A DNA stretch of 64,000 nt from Microbacterium aurantiacum (GCF_021654035.1 NZ_JAJPDW010000003.1:275141-339140); one strand, 5' to 3'. Counted from the first letter of the stretch, positions 44,980 through 54,227 are shown. A program made the numbers and translations. The notes: generated by a model not told the origin, from the letters alone.

Positions 44980-45780
44980 GTGCTGGAGAATCCGCGATCG
45001 CCGCGCGTACGCGCCGTCGCGAAGCTGACCAAGCGGCCCGCGCGCGCGGAGACCGGGCTGTTCCTCCTCGAAGGACCGCAGGCCGCGCGCGAAGCACTCA
45101 CGCACCGCCCCGACATCGTGGTCGAGGTCTTCGCGACTCCGTCCGCGCTGGAGCGGCACGCCGACATCCGCGCTGCCGCCGACGCGGCGGGTGTCGAGGT
45201 GGTGCTCGCGACCGAAAGCGTGGTCGACGCGATGGCAGACACCGTCACCCCGCAGGGGATCGTCGCCGTCGCTCGGCAGGCCCCGACATCCGTGCGGGAC
45301 ATCTTCGCCGGAACGCCCCGACTCGTCGCCATCTGCGAGGAGGTCCGCGACCCCGGCAATCTCGGGACCATCATCCGCGCAGCCGACGCCGCCGGCGCGG
45401 ACGCCGTCGTCCTCACCGGCCGAACCGTCGATCCCTACAACCCCAAGGTGGTGCGCTCCACCACGGGCTCTCTGTTCCACCTCCCCGTCGCCGTCGGTGT
45501 GGACCTGGCCGATGCGGTCCGGCGGGCACGCGCGACCGGCGTGCGCGTCATCGCCGCGGACGTCGGGGGAGGGGACTTCCTGGGTGCGCGCGATCTCCTC
45601 GCCGAACCGACCGCCTGGCTCTTCGGAAACGAGGCCCGCGGTCTCGAGGATGAGGCGCTCGCGCTCGCCGATCTCTCCCTGCGTCTGCCGATCTACGGGT
45701 CGGCGGAGTCGTTGAACCTCGCCACCGCCGCGAGCGTCTGCCTCTATGAGAGCGCATTCGCGCAGCGCGCCGCGCGCTGA
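44980..45780 (+). CDS. SpoU/TrmH family RNA 2'-O-methyltransferase
   Basis: 266 aa from GTG 44980 (VLENPRSPRVRAVAKL). An N-terminal SpoU substrate-binding domain (LFLLEGPQAAREAL) is followed by the knotted SPOUT domain with motif 1 EEVRDPGNLGTIIRAADA, motif 2 LFGNEARGL and motif 3 LRLPIYGSAESLNLATAASVCLYE. The length and place after rplT fit the TsnR/RlmB-like proteins of actinobacteria. The target nucleotide, rRNA or tRNA, cannot be told. Confidence 0.9.
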   Translation: MLENPRSPRVRAVAKLTKRPARAETGLFLLEGPQAAREALTHRPDIVVEVFATPSALERHADIRAAADAAGVEVVLATESVVDAMADTVTPQGIVAVARQAPTSVRDIFAGTPRLVAICEEVRDPGNLGTIIRAADAAGADAVVLTGRTVDPYNPKVVRSTTGSLFHLPVAVGVDLADAVRRARATGVRVIAADVGGGDFLGARDLLAEPTAWLFGNEARGLEDEALALADLSLRLPIYGSAESLNLATAASVCLYESAFAQRAAR

Positions 45781-45860
45781 TCCGCGTCCGGTCTGTCCGC
45801 CGTGCATCACGGCCCGGTAAAGGTTGGTGTGGATAACCTGCGTGAGCGTTGAGGTGTGCC

Positions 45861-45866
45861 TAAGCT
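45861..45866 (+). promoter_or_regulatory. -10 box of gluA (leaderless arrangement)
   Basis: TAAGCT is 6 nt before the ATG at 45873. Confidence 0.5.
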
Positions 45867-45872
45867 TGCCGG

Positions 45873-46667
45873 ATGACCAGCTCAGCGGACGAAAGCGCCC
45901 CCGCGACGTCGAACATCTCGGTGCGGCGCGGTGAGCCGCTCGTGGTCGTGGAGCACGTCGACAAGCACTTCGGCGAGCTGCACGTCCTCCAGGACATCAA
46001 CACGGTGGTCAACCGAGGGGAGGTCGTCGTCGTGATCGGGCCCTCGGGATCCGGAAAATCGACCCTCTGCCGCGCGATCAATCGCCTCGAGACGATCGAC
46101 TCCGGCTCGATCTCGATCGACGGCGTCCCGCTGCCCGAGGAGGGGGCGGGACTGGCGCGTCTTCGCGCCGACGTCGGCATGGTATTCCAGTCGTTCAATC
46201 TCTTCGCGCACAAGACGGTCCTCGAGAACGTGACCCTCGGGCCGATCAAAGTGCGGAAGATGTCGAAGAAGGACGCCGAGACCGAGGCGATGCGGCTCCT
46301 CGAGCGTGTCGGCGTCGCCAATCAGGCCAAGAAGATGCCGGCGCAGCTCTCCGGCGGTCAGCAGCAGCGTGTGGCGATCGCCCGTTCCCTCGCGATGAAC
46401 CCGAAGGTCATCCTCATGGATGAGCCGACGAGTGCGCTCGACCCCGAGATGATCAACGAAGTACTCGACGTCATGATCGGACTCGCGTCGGATGGAATGA
46501 CGATGATCGTCGTGACCCACGAGATGGGCTTCGCGCGGAAGGCCGCCGATCGCGTGCTCTTCATGGCCGACGGCGCGATCGTCGAGGAGGCTACGCCCGA
46601 ACAGTTCTTCACGAACCCACAGAGCGCGAGGGCGCAGGACTTCCTGTCCAAGATCCTCGAGCACTGA
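45873..46667 (+). CDS. gluA: Glutamate/polar amino acid ABC transporter ATP-binding protein
   Basis: 264 aa. Walker A is GPSGSGKST, the signature is [17 protein letters not shown] and Walker B is [13 protein letters not shown]. The first 20 residues are an added Ser/Ala-rich extension. It is followed by a solute-binding lipoprotein and two permeases in the gluABCD order of Corynebacterium, which imports glutamate; other acidic or amide amino acids are possible. Confidence 0.93.
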   Translation: MTSSADESAPATSNISVRRGEPLVVVEHVDKHFGELHVLQDINTVVNRGEVVVVIGPSGSGKSTLCRAINRLETIDSGSISIDGVPLPEEGAGLARLRADVGMVFQSFNLFAHKTVLENVTLGPIKVRKMSKKDAETEAMRLLERVGVANQAKKMPAQLSGGQQQRVAIARSLAMNPKVILMDEPTSALDPEMINEVLDVMIGLASDGMTMIVVTHEMGFARKAADRVLFMADGAIVEEATPEQFFTNPQSARAQDFLSKILEH

Positions 46668-46746
46668 CGCAGACCCGGGCACCACGAGTGCGCCGGACCC
46701 GGAGGAGAGTCGCCACGCGCGACCGCACACAGCAAAGGACGAAGAC

Positions 46747-47619
46747 ATGAAGCGAACGAGAATTCCCCTGATTGCCCTTGCGGCCGCGAGCGCGCTCGCC
46801 CTCTCGGCGTGCGCGGGTGGCACCGACGACGCCGGGGGCGATACCAGCGCGCCGCCCGTCGAAGAGGTCACCTTCGAAGAGGGCACGACGATGGCGGAGC
46901 TCGCCGACGCCGGCACGATCACGATCGGCACCAAGTTCGACCAGCCCCTGTTCGGCCTCATGGGCCCGTCGGGTACTCCCGAAGGCTTCGACGTCGAGAT
47001 CGGCAAGATCATCGCGGCGCAGCTCGGCATCTCGGAGGACAACATCGAGTGGGTCGAGACCGTTTCGGCGAACCGCGAGCCTTTCATCGAGAACGGCCAG
47101 GTCGATATCGTCATCGCCACCTACACGATCAACGACACCCGTAAGGAAGTCGTCTCCTTCGCCGGCCCGTACTACATGGCGGGTCAGTCGATCCTCGTCC
47201 TCGCCGACAACGAAGACATCCAGAGCGAGGAGGACCTCGTCGGTCAGCCGGTGTGCTCGGTCACTGGTTCCACGCCTGCGGAGAACCTCGCCGAGCTCGG
47301 TGCGGAACCTGTCCTGACCGACACGTACTCGAATTGCCTCGAGCCGCTGCGGACCGGTGCCGTGGTGGCGGTGTCGACGGACAACGTGATCCTCGCCGGT
47401 CTCGCCGCGCAGAACGAGGGGGAGTTCAAGGTCGTGGGTGAGCCGTTCACGGATGAGCCCTACGGCATCGGTCTCGCGCTCGATGACACCGACTTCCGCA
47501 TGTGGATCAACGACGTGCTCGAAGCGTCCTACGAGGACGGCACCTACGAGGCGGCGTGGAACAGCACGGCCGGCACGATCCTGCCGTTCGTCGACCCGCC
47601 GGCACCGGACCGCTACTGA
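46747..47619 (+). CDS. gluB: Glutamate ABC transporter substrate-binding lipoprotein
   Basis: 290 aa. The signal peptide ends in the lipobox ALSACAGG, anchoring it outside the membrane. A short Asp/Gly linker precedes the SBP type 3 domain (about 55-285; TITIGTKFDQPLFG, GFDVEIGKIIAAQLG, IATYTINDTRKEVVSFAGPYY). AAAGGACGAAG precedes the ATG. A 15-bp stem-loop directly after the stop probably protects its mRNA, giving excess binding protein over the permeases. Confidence 0.94.
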   Translation: MKRTRIPLIALAAASALALSACAGGTDDAGGDTSAPPVEEVTFEEGTTMAELADAGTITIGTKFDQPLFGLMGPSGTPEGFDVEIGKIIAAQLGISEDNIEWVETVSANREPFIENGQVDIVIATYTINDTRKEVVSFAGPYYMAGQSILVLADNEDIQSEEDLVGQPVCSVTGSTPAENLAELGAEPVLTDTYSNCLEPLRTGAVVAVSTDNVILAGLAAQNEGEFKVVGEPFTDEPYGIGLALDDTDFRMWINDVLEASYEDGTYEAAWNSTAGTILPFVDPPAPDRY

Positions 47620-47626
47620 TATCGGG

Positions 47627-47665
47627 GATGCCTCGAGCCGGTGCCCTGCGCCGGCTCGAGGCATC
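47627..47665 (+). other. Intercistronic 15-bp stem-loop between gluB and gluC
   Basis: GATGCCTCGAGCCGG (47627-47641) and CCGGCTCGAGGCATC (47651-47665) are perfectly complementary around a 9-nt loop. There is no T-run and gluC follows 33 nt later, so it is more likely an mRNA stabiliser or partial attenuator than a full terminator. Confidence 0.8.
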
Positions 47666-47697
47666 CGACGTCTCGTTGACGTGAGAGAGGAGGGGAA

Positions 47698-48345
47698 ATG
47701 GAGCAGTACCTCAGTCTGTGGCCCACATTCTGGGAGGGCTTCCGAGTCACGCTGCTGTTGTTGGCCGTGTCGGGTGTGCTCTCGCTGATCCTCGGCACGA
47801 TCATCGCGGCGTTGCGCATCTCGCCCATCGGGTCTTTGCGCCTGTTCGCCGCGTTCTGGACGGAGATCGCGCGCAACACCCCACTCACCCTGGTCTTCTT
47901 CTTCTTCGCGGTCGTCGTTCCCTTCCTGGGAGTGCGGGTGCCGTACATCCCGCTCGCCATCGCTGCCCTGGCCTATTACACGTCCCCGTTCGTGGCGGAG
48001 GCGTTGCGCTCCGGCATCAACGGGGTTCCGGTGGGACAGGCCGAGGCGGCCCGCAGCATCGGTCTCGGCTTCGGCCAGACGGTGTCGCTCGTCGTCCTGC
48101 CGCAGGCATTCCGCATGACGATTCCGCCGCTGATCAATGTGTTCATCGCCCTCACGAAGAACACCTCGGTCGCGGGCGGCTTCTTCGTGGTCGAGCTGTT
48201 CGCCGCTACCCGGGCGCTTGCGAACGGGAACGGGAACATGGTCATCCCCATCCTTCTCACCGCCGCCGCTCTGTACCTGGCCGTCACCATTCCGCTCGGG
48301 CTCCTGGCGGGACAGATCGAGCGACGGGTGGTGGTGCAGCGATGA
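47698..48345 (+). CDS. gluC: Glutamate ABC transporter permease GluC
   Basis: 215 aa with five membrane helices and the EAA loop ALRSGINGVPVGQAEAARSIGLG characteristic of polar amino-acid importers. GAGAGGAGGGG precedes the ATG. It overlaps gluD by 4 nt and should form a heterodimeric channel with it. Confidence 0.93.
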   Translation: MEQYLSLWPTFWEGFRVTLLLLAVSGVLSLILGTIIAALRISPIGSLRLFAAFWTEIARNTPLTLVFFFFAVVVPFLGVRVPYIPLAIAALAYYTSPFVAEALRSGINGVPVGQAEAARSIGLGFGQTVSLVVLPQAFRMTIPPLINVFIALTKNTSVAGGFFVVELFAATRALANGNGNMVIPILLTAAALYLAVTIPLGLLAGQIERRVVVQR

Positions 48346-49280
48346 GCGCTCCCAGCGTCCTCTTCGACGCGCCCGGTCCGCGGGCTCGCCGGCTCTCCCG
48401 CATCGCATCGATCGTCGGTGCCGTCGTCATCCTGGGTGCGCTCTCCTGGCTGATCTGGATCCTCGCCACGCCACGCGTGTCCGGCGGGGTTCCGGTGCCG
48501 GCGATCCTCGATCCGGTGCGGTGGGACATCTTCGCGGACCCCGAGGTGTGGGGCGCGATCGGCCGCGGCGTCGTCGCGACCCTGCAGGCCGCGGCCGTCG
48601 CGGCCGTCGGTGCGATCGTGCTCGGCGTCGCCCTCTCCCTCATGCGCAGTTCGACCGTTGCGTGGGTGCGACTCCCGACCGCGTGGCTCATCGAGTTCCT
48701 CCGCGGCATGCCGGTGCTGCTGATGATGCTGTTCATCCTCCTGGTCGCCTCGACGGGTGCTTTCTGGGCGGTCGTGATCGCCCTCATCCTTTACAACGGG
48801 ACACTGATCGGCGAGGCGCTGCGTGCAGGTTTGGCCGCGTTGCCACGGGGACAGCGGGAGGCGGCGCTGAGCGTCGGGATGCGCGACTTCCAGTCCAAGA
48901 TGCTCGTGGAGTTCCCTCAGGCATTCCGACAGATGCTCCCGATCATCGTCGCCCAGCTCGTCGTGCTTCTGAAGGACACCTCGCTCGGATTCATCGTCGG
49001 CTACAACGAGATCATCCGCACGATGATGTACAACCTGGCCAGCTTCTACGGCAACCGTTACCTGTTCTCCTTGTTCTTCGTGTGCCTCGCGATCTACCTC
49101 GTGATCAACCTGTTGCTGTCGTGGTTCGCTCGGTGGCTTTCCCGGCGCACGGCGAGCGGTGGGCGGAGAGCGAAGCCGCAGGCGCCGTCACCCGGGCTCG
49201 CCGACCCCACGTCCGCGATCCGTCTGGCGGACGCTCAGGTGCCGGATCGTCGCCTCGGTGGCGGCGACGCCGAGCACTGA
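48342..49280 (+). CDS. gluD: Glutamate ABC transporter permease GluD
   Basis: 312 aa. A longer N-terminus with one extra membrane helix (about 20-45) is followed by the permease fold with the EAA loop ALRAGLAALPRGQREAALSVGM. The charged C-terminal tail of about 45 residues (SRRTASGGRRAKPQAPSPG) is cytoplasmic. It starts in the overlap with gluC. No separate terminator is evident before pheS. Confidence 0.92.
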   Translation: MSAPSVLFDAPGPRARRLSRIASIVGAVVILGALSWLIWILATPRVSGGVPVPAILDPVRWDIFADPEVWGAIGRGVVATLQAAAVAAVGAIVLGVALSLMRSSTVAWVRLPTAWLIEFLRGMPVLLMMLFILLVASTGAFWAVVIALILYNGTLIGEALRAGLAALPRGQREAALSVGMRDFQSKMLVEFPQAFRQMLPIIVAQLVVLLKDTSLGFIVGYNEIIRTMMYNLASFYGNRYLFSLFFVCLAIYLVINLLLSWFARWLSRRTASGGRRAKPQAPSPGLADPTSAIRLADAQVPDRRLGGGDAEH

Positions 49281-49307
49281 ATGGACGCGTCGGTCCGGTC
49301 GCGTCGG

Positions 49308-49313
49308 TAGACT
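49308..49313 (+). promoter_or_regulatory. -10 box of pheS (leaderless arrangement)
   Basis: TAGACT is 8 nt before the GTG at 49322. No T-box or leader peptide could fit. Confidence 0.5.
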
Positions 49314-49321
49314 CGCTTCTC

Positions 49322-50386
49322 GTGTCTGAAGCGCGCGAGAATCCGTCAGCCGCCCCTTCCGCCATCACACCCGAGGCGGTGGATGCCGCGGTCGAGGCCG
49401 CGCTGGCGGCTGTCGCCGGCGCCGGTGACACCTCCGCCCTGAAGGCTGCCCGCTCCGCCCATGCGGCCGAGGGCTCCGCGCTCGCGACGTTGAACGCCGA
49501 GCTGCGAAACGTCCCTGCCGATCAGAAGGCCGCGCTCGGCAAGCTCGTCGGCCAGGCGCGTGGGCGCGTGTCCTCCGCGTTCGCCGCGCGCGAGAAGGAG
49601 CTCGCCGAGGCCGAGACGGCCGCGGCGCTCGAGGCCGAGCGCGTGGACATCACCGCGCTCGCCGGCCGCGCACGCGTCGGGGCACGGCATCCGCTCACGC
49701 TCCTCCAGGAGCAGATCGGCGACATCTTCGTCGGCATGGGGTGGGAGGTCGCCGAGGGACCCGAGCTCGAACACGAGTGGTACAACTTCGACGCGCTGAA
49801 CCTCGACCCGGATCACCCGGCGCGTCAGATGCAGGACACCTTCTACGTCGACCCGGTCGAACGGCACCTGGTGCTTCGCACCCAGACGTCTCCCGTCCAG
49901 ATGCGGACGATGCTCACCCGTGAGCTGCCGGTCTACGTGATCTCGCCCGGCCGGGTGTACCGCACCGACGAGTTCGACGCGACCCACCTGCCGGTCTTCA
50001 GCCAGTTCGAGGGCCTCGTGATCGACAAGGGCATCACGATGGCCCATCTCAAGGGCACCCTCGACCACGTCGCTCGGGCCCTGTTCGGCGCCGAGGCGAA
50101 GACCCGGTTCCGGGCCAACTACTTCCCGTTCACGGAGCCGTCCGCCGAGCTCGACCTGTGGCACCCCACCTTCACCGGCGGTGCGCGGTGGATCGAGTGG
50201 GGCGGCTGCGGCATGGTCAACCCGAATGTCCTCCGCGCGGCGGGCATCGACCCGGAGGAGTACTCCGGGTTCGCGTTCGGCATGGGGATCGAGCGGACCC
50301 TGATGTTCCGCAGCGACGTCAAAGACATGCGCGACATGGCCGAGGGCGATGTCCGCTTCAGCGAGCAGTTCGGAATGGTGGTCTGA
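49322..50386 (+). CDS. pheS: Phenylalanine-tRNA ligase alpha subunit
   Basis: 354 aa. An N-terminal coiled-coil region rich in Ala/Glu (about 15-105) binds tRNA. The class II catalytic core has motif 2 QTSPVQMRTM...PGRVYRTDEFDATHLPVFSQFEGLVID and motif 3 FAFGMGIERTLMF. It forms the alpha2beta2 enzyme with PheT. Its stop shares one base with the pheT ATG (TGATG). Confidence 0.96.
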   Translation: MSEARENPSAAPSAITPEAVDAAVEAALAAVAGAGDTSALKAARSAHAAEGSALATLNAELRNVPADQKAALGKLVGQARGRVSSAFAAREKELAEAETAAALEAERVDITALAGRARVGARHPLTLLQEQIGDIFVGMGWEVAEGPELEHEWYNFDALNLDPDHPARQMQDTFYVDPVERHLVLRTQTSPVQMRTMLTRELPVYVISPGRVYRTDEFDATHLPVFSQFEGLVIDKGITMAHLKGTLDHVARALFGAEAKTRFRANYFPFTEPSAELDLWHPTFTGGARWIEWGGCGMVNPNVLRAAGIDPEEYSGFAFGMGIERTLMFRSDVKDMRDMAEGDVRFSEQFGMVV

Positions 50387-52893
50387 TGCGCGTCCCGCTC
50401 TCATGGCTTCGCGAGTTCGTCGACGTCCCGGCGTCGGCCACCGGCGAAGAGGTGCTCGCCGATCTCGTCCGGGTCGGGTTCGAAGAGGAGGAGGTCCTCG
50501 GCTTCGGGCTCACCGGGCCGATCGTCGTGGGCGAGGTCCGCGAGTTCGTCGAGGAGCCCCAGTCCAACGGCAAGACGATCCGCTGGTGTCAGGTCGACGT
50601 CGGCGAGGCCCTCGGTGGCGTCCGCGGCATCGTCTGCGGCGCCCGCAACTTCTTCGCCGGTGACAAGGTCGTCGTCACCCTCCCCGGCGCGGTCCTTCCG
50701 GGGCCGTTCCCGATCGCCGCGCGCAAGACCTACGGGCACGTGTCCGACGGCATGATCGCGTCGGCCAAGGAGCTGGGTCTCGGCGACGAGCACTCCGGCA
50801 TCCTCCGCCTGGTCGATCTCGGGATCGACGCCCCCGTCGGCACCGACGCCATCGCGCTGCTCGGCCTCGACGACGTCGCGGTGGACGTGAACGTCACGCC
50901 TGACCGCGGGTACGCGCTGTCGATCCGCGGGATCGCGCGGGAGTACTCCCACGCCACCGGTGCGGCGTTCCGTGACCCCGGCGCGAAGGTCTGGGGCGAG
51001 GTGAACCTGCACGACGAGACCGCCTTCGCGGTGGCGGTGGAGGACGACGCGCCCATCCGCGGCCGAGTGGGTGCGTCCGAGTTCGTGGCGCGCATCGTCC
51101 GGGACGTCGACCCGACCAAGCCGACCCCGCCCTGGATGATCGCACGGCTGACGCTCGCCGGCATCCGGTCGCTCGGCATCCTGATCGACATCACCAACTA
51201 CGTCATGATCGAGCTCGGGCAGCCGATCCACGGCTACGACCTCGACCGGCTTCAGGGCGGCATCACCGTGCGCCGCGCCGCTGCGGGCGAGACGCTGCAG
51301 ACCCTCGACGGCAAGACGCGGACGCTGCATCCCGAAGACCTGCTGATCACGGACGCGTCGGGCCCGATCGGCCTGGCGGGGGTGATGGGCGGCGGGACGA
51401 CCGAGATGACGGACGCGACGCGGAACGTGCTCATCGAAGCGGCGACGTTCGACACCGTCACGATCGCGCGTACGGCTCGACGACACAAGCTCCCCAGCGA
51501 AGCATCGCGTCGGTTCGAGCGCGGCGTCGACCCCGCGATCGCGTTCGTCGCTGCCGCCCGGGTCGCCGAGCTCATGGAGCGCTACGCCGGCGGGACGGAC
51601 ACCCGTGCCGGTGGGGCGATCAACGCCACCCGGGCCGAAACGATGATCGAGCTGCCGCGGGACTTCGTCTCGGGCCTCATCGGGGTGGACTACACCGCCG
51701 ACGAGATCGTCTCCTCGCTGGAGATGATCGGGGCCACGGTGCGTGAGACGCCCGCCGGCTGGGTCGTGGCGGCGCCGTCCTGGCGACCGGATCTCACCGA
51801 CAAGTGGACGCTGGCCGAGGAGGTCGCCCGGATCACGGGGTATGACCGCATCCCCTCGGTCCTGCCGATCCCCCCGGCCGGACGCGGTTTCACCGCGGCT
51901 CAGCAGGGGCGTCGGCGCGTCGCGAACGCGCTCGCCGCGGCCGGGTACGTCGAGACGCCGTCGTTCCCGTTCGTCGCCGAGGCCGACAATCGGCTCCACG
52001 GCTCGGCCGGGGGAGGAGAGGTCGCGTCGGTGCGACTCGCGAACCCGTTGGACGGACAGCACCCGTTCCTCCGCCGCTCGCTCGTTCCCGGTCTGCTGCA
52101 GGTCGCGCACCGCAACGTCTCGCGGGGCCTGCTGGACCTGGCGCTGTTCGAGTCCGGAGTGGTCTTCCGCCCCGCCATCGGGCAGGCCTACGGCACCCCC
52201 TTCGTTCCGCCGCTGGCGGTTCGACCGGATGCCGCGACGCTCGCCGAGCTCGATGCGGCCATCCCGCCGCAGCCTCGCCACATCGCGGTCCTCGTCACCG
52301 GCAACCGCGTCGCCAAGCAGCCGGGCGCACCGGCCGAGTCGTTCGAGCTCCTCGACGTCCTCGACGCCGTCCGCACGATCGCCGGTGCCGCCGGTGTGCG
52401 CATCGACGTCTCCCAGACGCAGCGCGCGGCTCTTCATCCCGGGCGCGCCGGTGCGCTGTCGGTGAACGGCGTCGAGGTCGGCTACGTCGGGGAGGTCCTC
52501 CCGACCATCGCGGCGGCGGCGGACCTGCCGGGACGCGTGTACGTCGCCGAACTCGACCTCGACCGCGTACTGGATGCCGCGCGGACGGTGACGGCCGTGA
52601 CGCTGTCGGGCTACCCGGCCGCGACCCAGGACGTCTCGCTCGTGGTCGCCGAAGATGTCGCGGCGGCGACGCTCCGCGATGCGCTCGTCGAGGGCGCCGG
52701 CCCGCTGTTGGAGGCCGTGCGGCTCGTCGACGACTATCGCGGCGCAGGCGTGCCCGAGGGCAGCAAGAGCCTCACCTTCGCGCTCCGGTTCCGCGCGCCC
52801 GACCGCACGCTGACCGCGGCCGAGGCGACGGAGGCCAAGCTCGCCGGCGTCGCGCGCGCGCAAGAGCGGTGCGGCGCCTCGATCCGAGACTGA
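50386..52893 (+). CDS. pheT: Phenylalanine-tRNA ligase beta subunit
   Basis: 835 aa, full length for the bacterial form. The order is an N-terminal B1 region with an EMAP-II/OB-like tRNA-binding domain (about 40-150, VRGIVCGARNFFAGDKVVV), B3/B4 editing domain (about 210-400), B5, the catalytic-like core and the C-terminal anticodon-binding ferredoxin fold (SGYPAATQDVSLVVAEDVAAATL). It is translationally coupled to pheS. Two hairpins follow. Confidence 0.96.
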   Translation: MRVPLSWLREFVDVPASATGEEVLADLVRVGFEEEEVLGFGLTGPIVVGEVREFVEEPQSNGKTIRWCQVDVGEALGGVRGIVCGARNFFAGDKVVVTLPGAVLPGPFPIAARKTYGHVSDGMIASAKELGLGDEHSGILRLVDLGIDAPVGTDAIALLGLDDVAVDVNVTPDRGYALSIRGIAREYSHATGAAFRDPGAKVWGEVNLHDETAFAVAVEDDAPIRGRVGASEFVARIVRDVDPTKPTPPWMIARLTLAGIRSLGILIDITNYVMIELGQPIHGYDLDRLQGGITVRRAAAGETLQTLDGKTRTLHPEDLLITDASGPIGLAGVMGGGTTEMTDATRNVLIEAATFDTVTIARTARRHKLPSEASRRFERGVDPAIAFVAAARVAELMERYAGGTDTRAGGAINATRAETMIELPRDFVSGLIGVDYTADEIVSSLEMIGATVRETPAGWVVAAPSWRPDLTDKWTLAEEVARITGYDRIPSVLPIPPAGRGFTAAQQGRRRVANALAAAGYVETPSFPFVAEADNRLHGSAGGGEVASVRLANPLDGQHPFLRRSLVPGLLQVAHRNVSRGLLDLALFESGVVFRPAIGQAYGTPFVPPLAVRPDAATLAELDAAIPPQPRHIAVLVTGNRVAKQPGAPAESFELLDVLDAVRTIAGAAGVRIDVSQTQRAALHPGRAGALSVNGVEVGYVGEVLPTIAAAADLPGRVYVAELDLDRVLDAARTVTAVTLSGYPAATQDVSLVVAEDVAAATLRDALVEGAGPLLEAVRLVDDYRGAGVPEGSKSLTFALRFRAPDRTLTAAEATEAKLAGVARAQERCGASIRD

Positions 52894-52895
52894 CC

Positions 52896-52920
52896 GCGTC
52901 CTTCCCGCGGGGAAGGACGC
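52896..52920 (+). terminator. Terminator hairpin after pheT
   Basis: GCGTCCTTCC (52896-52905) and GGAAGGACGC (52911-52920) pair perfectly around a 5-nt loop, 2 nt after the pheT stop. Confidence 0.75.
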
Positions 52921-52959
52921 GCCGGGTCCGCCCCGCCGATTTGGTGTGGCGGACCCGGC
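52921..52959. other. Second long inverted repeat after pheT
   Basis: GCCGGGTCCGCC (52921-52932) and GGCGGACCCGGC (52948-52959) form a perfect 12-bp stem with a 15-nt loop that includes an AT-rich GATTTGGTG. It directly abuts the first hairpin and ends 5 nt before a -10 box, so it could be a second terminator or an operator-like element of the arginine promoter. Confidence 0.6.
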
Positions 52960-52964
52960 CTCGA

Positions 52965-52970
52965 TATCGT
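52965..52970 (+). promoter_or_regulatory. -10 box of Arg-rich mini-ORF
   Basis: TATCGT is 6 nt before the ATG at 52977; TTGGTG lies 18 nt upstream (52941-52946) as a possible -35. Confidence 0.5.
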
Positions 52971-52976
52971 CTCGGC

Positions 52977-53060
52977 ATGCCCACCGCCGCATCGGGAACC
53001 TGCTCCGCGCTTTCGCGCGTCGTTCCCGCGCGCCGACGCCGCGACGGACGCCGACTCTAG
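52977..53060 (+). CDS. Putative 27-aa leaderless, Arg-rich leader peptide upstream of argC
   Basis: ATG 52977 to TAG 53058-53060 encodes 27 residues, starting MPTAASGTCSALSR and ending VPARRRRDGRRL. Seven are Arg, six of them in the last nine codons. The -10 spacing of 6 nt is that of the leaderless genes nearby, and the arginine operon begins 99 nt downstream. A ribosome stalling on the Arg cluster could sense charged tRNA-Arg. Overlapping complementary segments GGCGACG (53060-53066) and two copies of CGTCGCC (53079-53085, 53101-53107) follow. High-GC DNA often encodes Arg by chance, so this remains a candidate. Confidence 0.35.
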   Translation: MPTAASGTCSALSRVVPARRRRDGRRL

Positions 53061-53146
53061 GCGACGCCGCGTTCCACCCGTCGCCGGGTGCCGACGGGGT
53101 CGTCGCCGCTCCCGGCCCGCCGCGCTCGCCGCGGCATCCGACTCTC

Positions 53147-53152
53147 TAAGGT
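53147..53152 (+). promoter_or_regulatory. -10 box of argC (leaderless arrangement)
   Basis: TAAGGT is 7 nt before the ATG at 53160. No convincing -35 or ARG box was seen by eye. Confidence 0.45.
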
Positions 53153-53159
53153 GGAACCC

Positions 53160-54227
53160 ATGACGTATTCGGTCGCCGTCTCCGGCGCATCGGGCTATGC
53201 CGGCGGCGAGATCCTGCGCCTTCTCGCAGCGCATCCCGACGTCGAGATCCGCACCGTGACCGCGCACTCGAACGCGGGGTCCCCGCTCATCGAGCATCAG
53301 CCGCACCTGCGCTCGCTCGCGCATCTCGATCTGCAGCCGACCACCCCCGACGTGCTCGCCGGGCACGATGTCGTCGTCCTCGCCCTCCCGCACGGCCAGT
53401 CCGGCGCGATCACGGAGTCGCTGTCGGATGCCGCGCTCGTCATCGACGCGGGCGCGGATCATCGGCTGCAGTCGGGCGCGGACTGGGATCGGTTCTACGG
53501 CGGCGACTTCCACGAGCCGTGGGCCTACGGCGTCCCCGAGCTCCCCGTGCGGGGCGGGAAGCAGCGGGAGCACCTGGTCGGTGCGCGCCGGATCGCCGCC
53601 CCGGGGTGCAACGCCTCGACCGTGAGCCTGAGCCTCGCGCCGGGCGTCGCCGCCGGCGTCATCGACCCGCGCGACATCGTCTCCGTCCTCGCGGTGGGAC
53701 CCTCGGGCGCCGGGAAGTCGCTGAAGACGAATCTGCTCGCCTCCGAGATCCTCGGCTCGGCGAATCCCTATGCCGTCGGCGGCACCCACCGGCACATCCC
53801 CGAGATCCGCCAGGCGCTCGCCGCCGCGTCGCCGTCCCCGGTCGGCGCGAACGCGGACGAGGGCATCCGGATCTCGTTCACGCCGGTCCTGGTCCCGATG
53901 TCGCGCGGCATCCTCGCCACCTCGTCCGCGCCGATCGTCCCCGGGGTGACCGATGCGCAGATCCGCGCGGCGTGGGAGGACGCCTACGCCGAGGAGACGT
54001 TCGTCACCCTGCTCCCCGACGGGGTGTTCCCGCGTACGGCGGACGTCGTCGGGGCGAACACCGCCCTGCTCGGTCTCGCCATCGACCGACCCGCGGGTCG
54101 GGTGACCGTCGTCGCCGCCGTCGACAACCTCGTCAAGGGCACCGCGGGCGCCGCGGTGCAGTCCATGAACATCGCGCTGGGGCTCCCCGAGGGCACCGCG
54201 CTGACCGTGAACGGAGTCGCCCCGTGA
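53160..54227 (+). CDS. argC: N-acetyl-gamma-glutamyl-phosphate reductase
   Basis: 355 aa, third step of arginine synthesis. The NADP-binding loop is GASGYAGGE and the catalytic Cys is in [12 protein letters not shown]. It starts [16 protein letters not shown]. It heads argC-J-B-D-F with 4-nt overlaps throughout, so the enzymes are made in fixed proportions. Confidence 0.97.
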   Translation: MTYSVAVSGASGYAGGEILRLLAAHPDVEIRTVTAHSNAGSPLIEHQPHLRSLAHLDLQPTTPDVLAGHDVVVLALPHGQSGAITESLSDAALVIDAGADHRLQSGADWDRFYGGDFHEPWAYGVPELPVRGGKQREHLVGARRIAAPGCNASTVSLSLAPGVAAGVIDPRDIVSVLAVGPSGAGKSLKTNLLASEILGSANPYAVGGTHRHIPEIRQALAAASPSPVGANADEGIRISFTPVLVPMSRGILATSSAPIVPGVTDAQIRAAWEDAYAEETFVTLLPDGVFPRTADVVGANTALLGLAIDRPAGRVTVVAAVDNLVKGTAGAAVQSMNIALGLPEGTALTVNGVAP

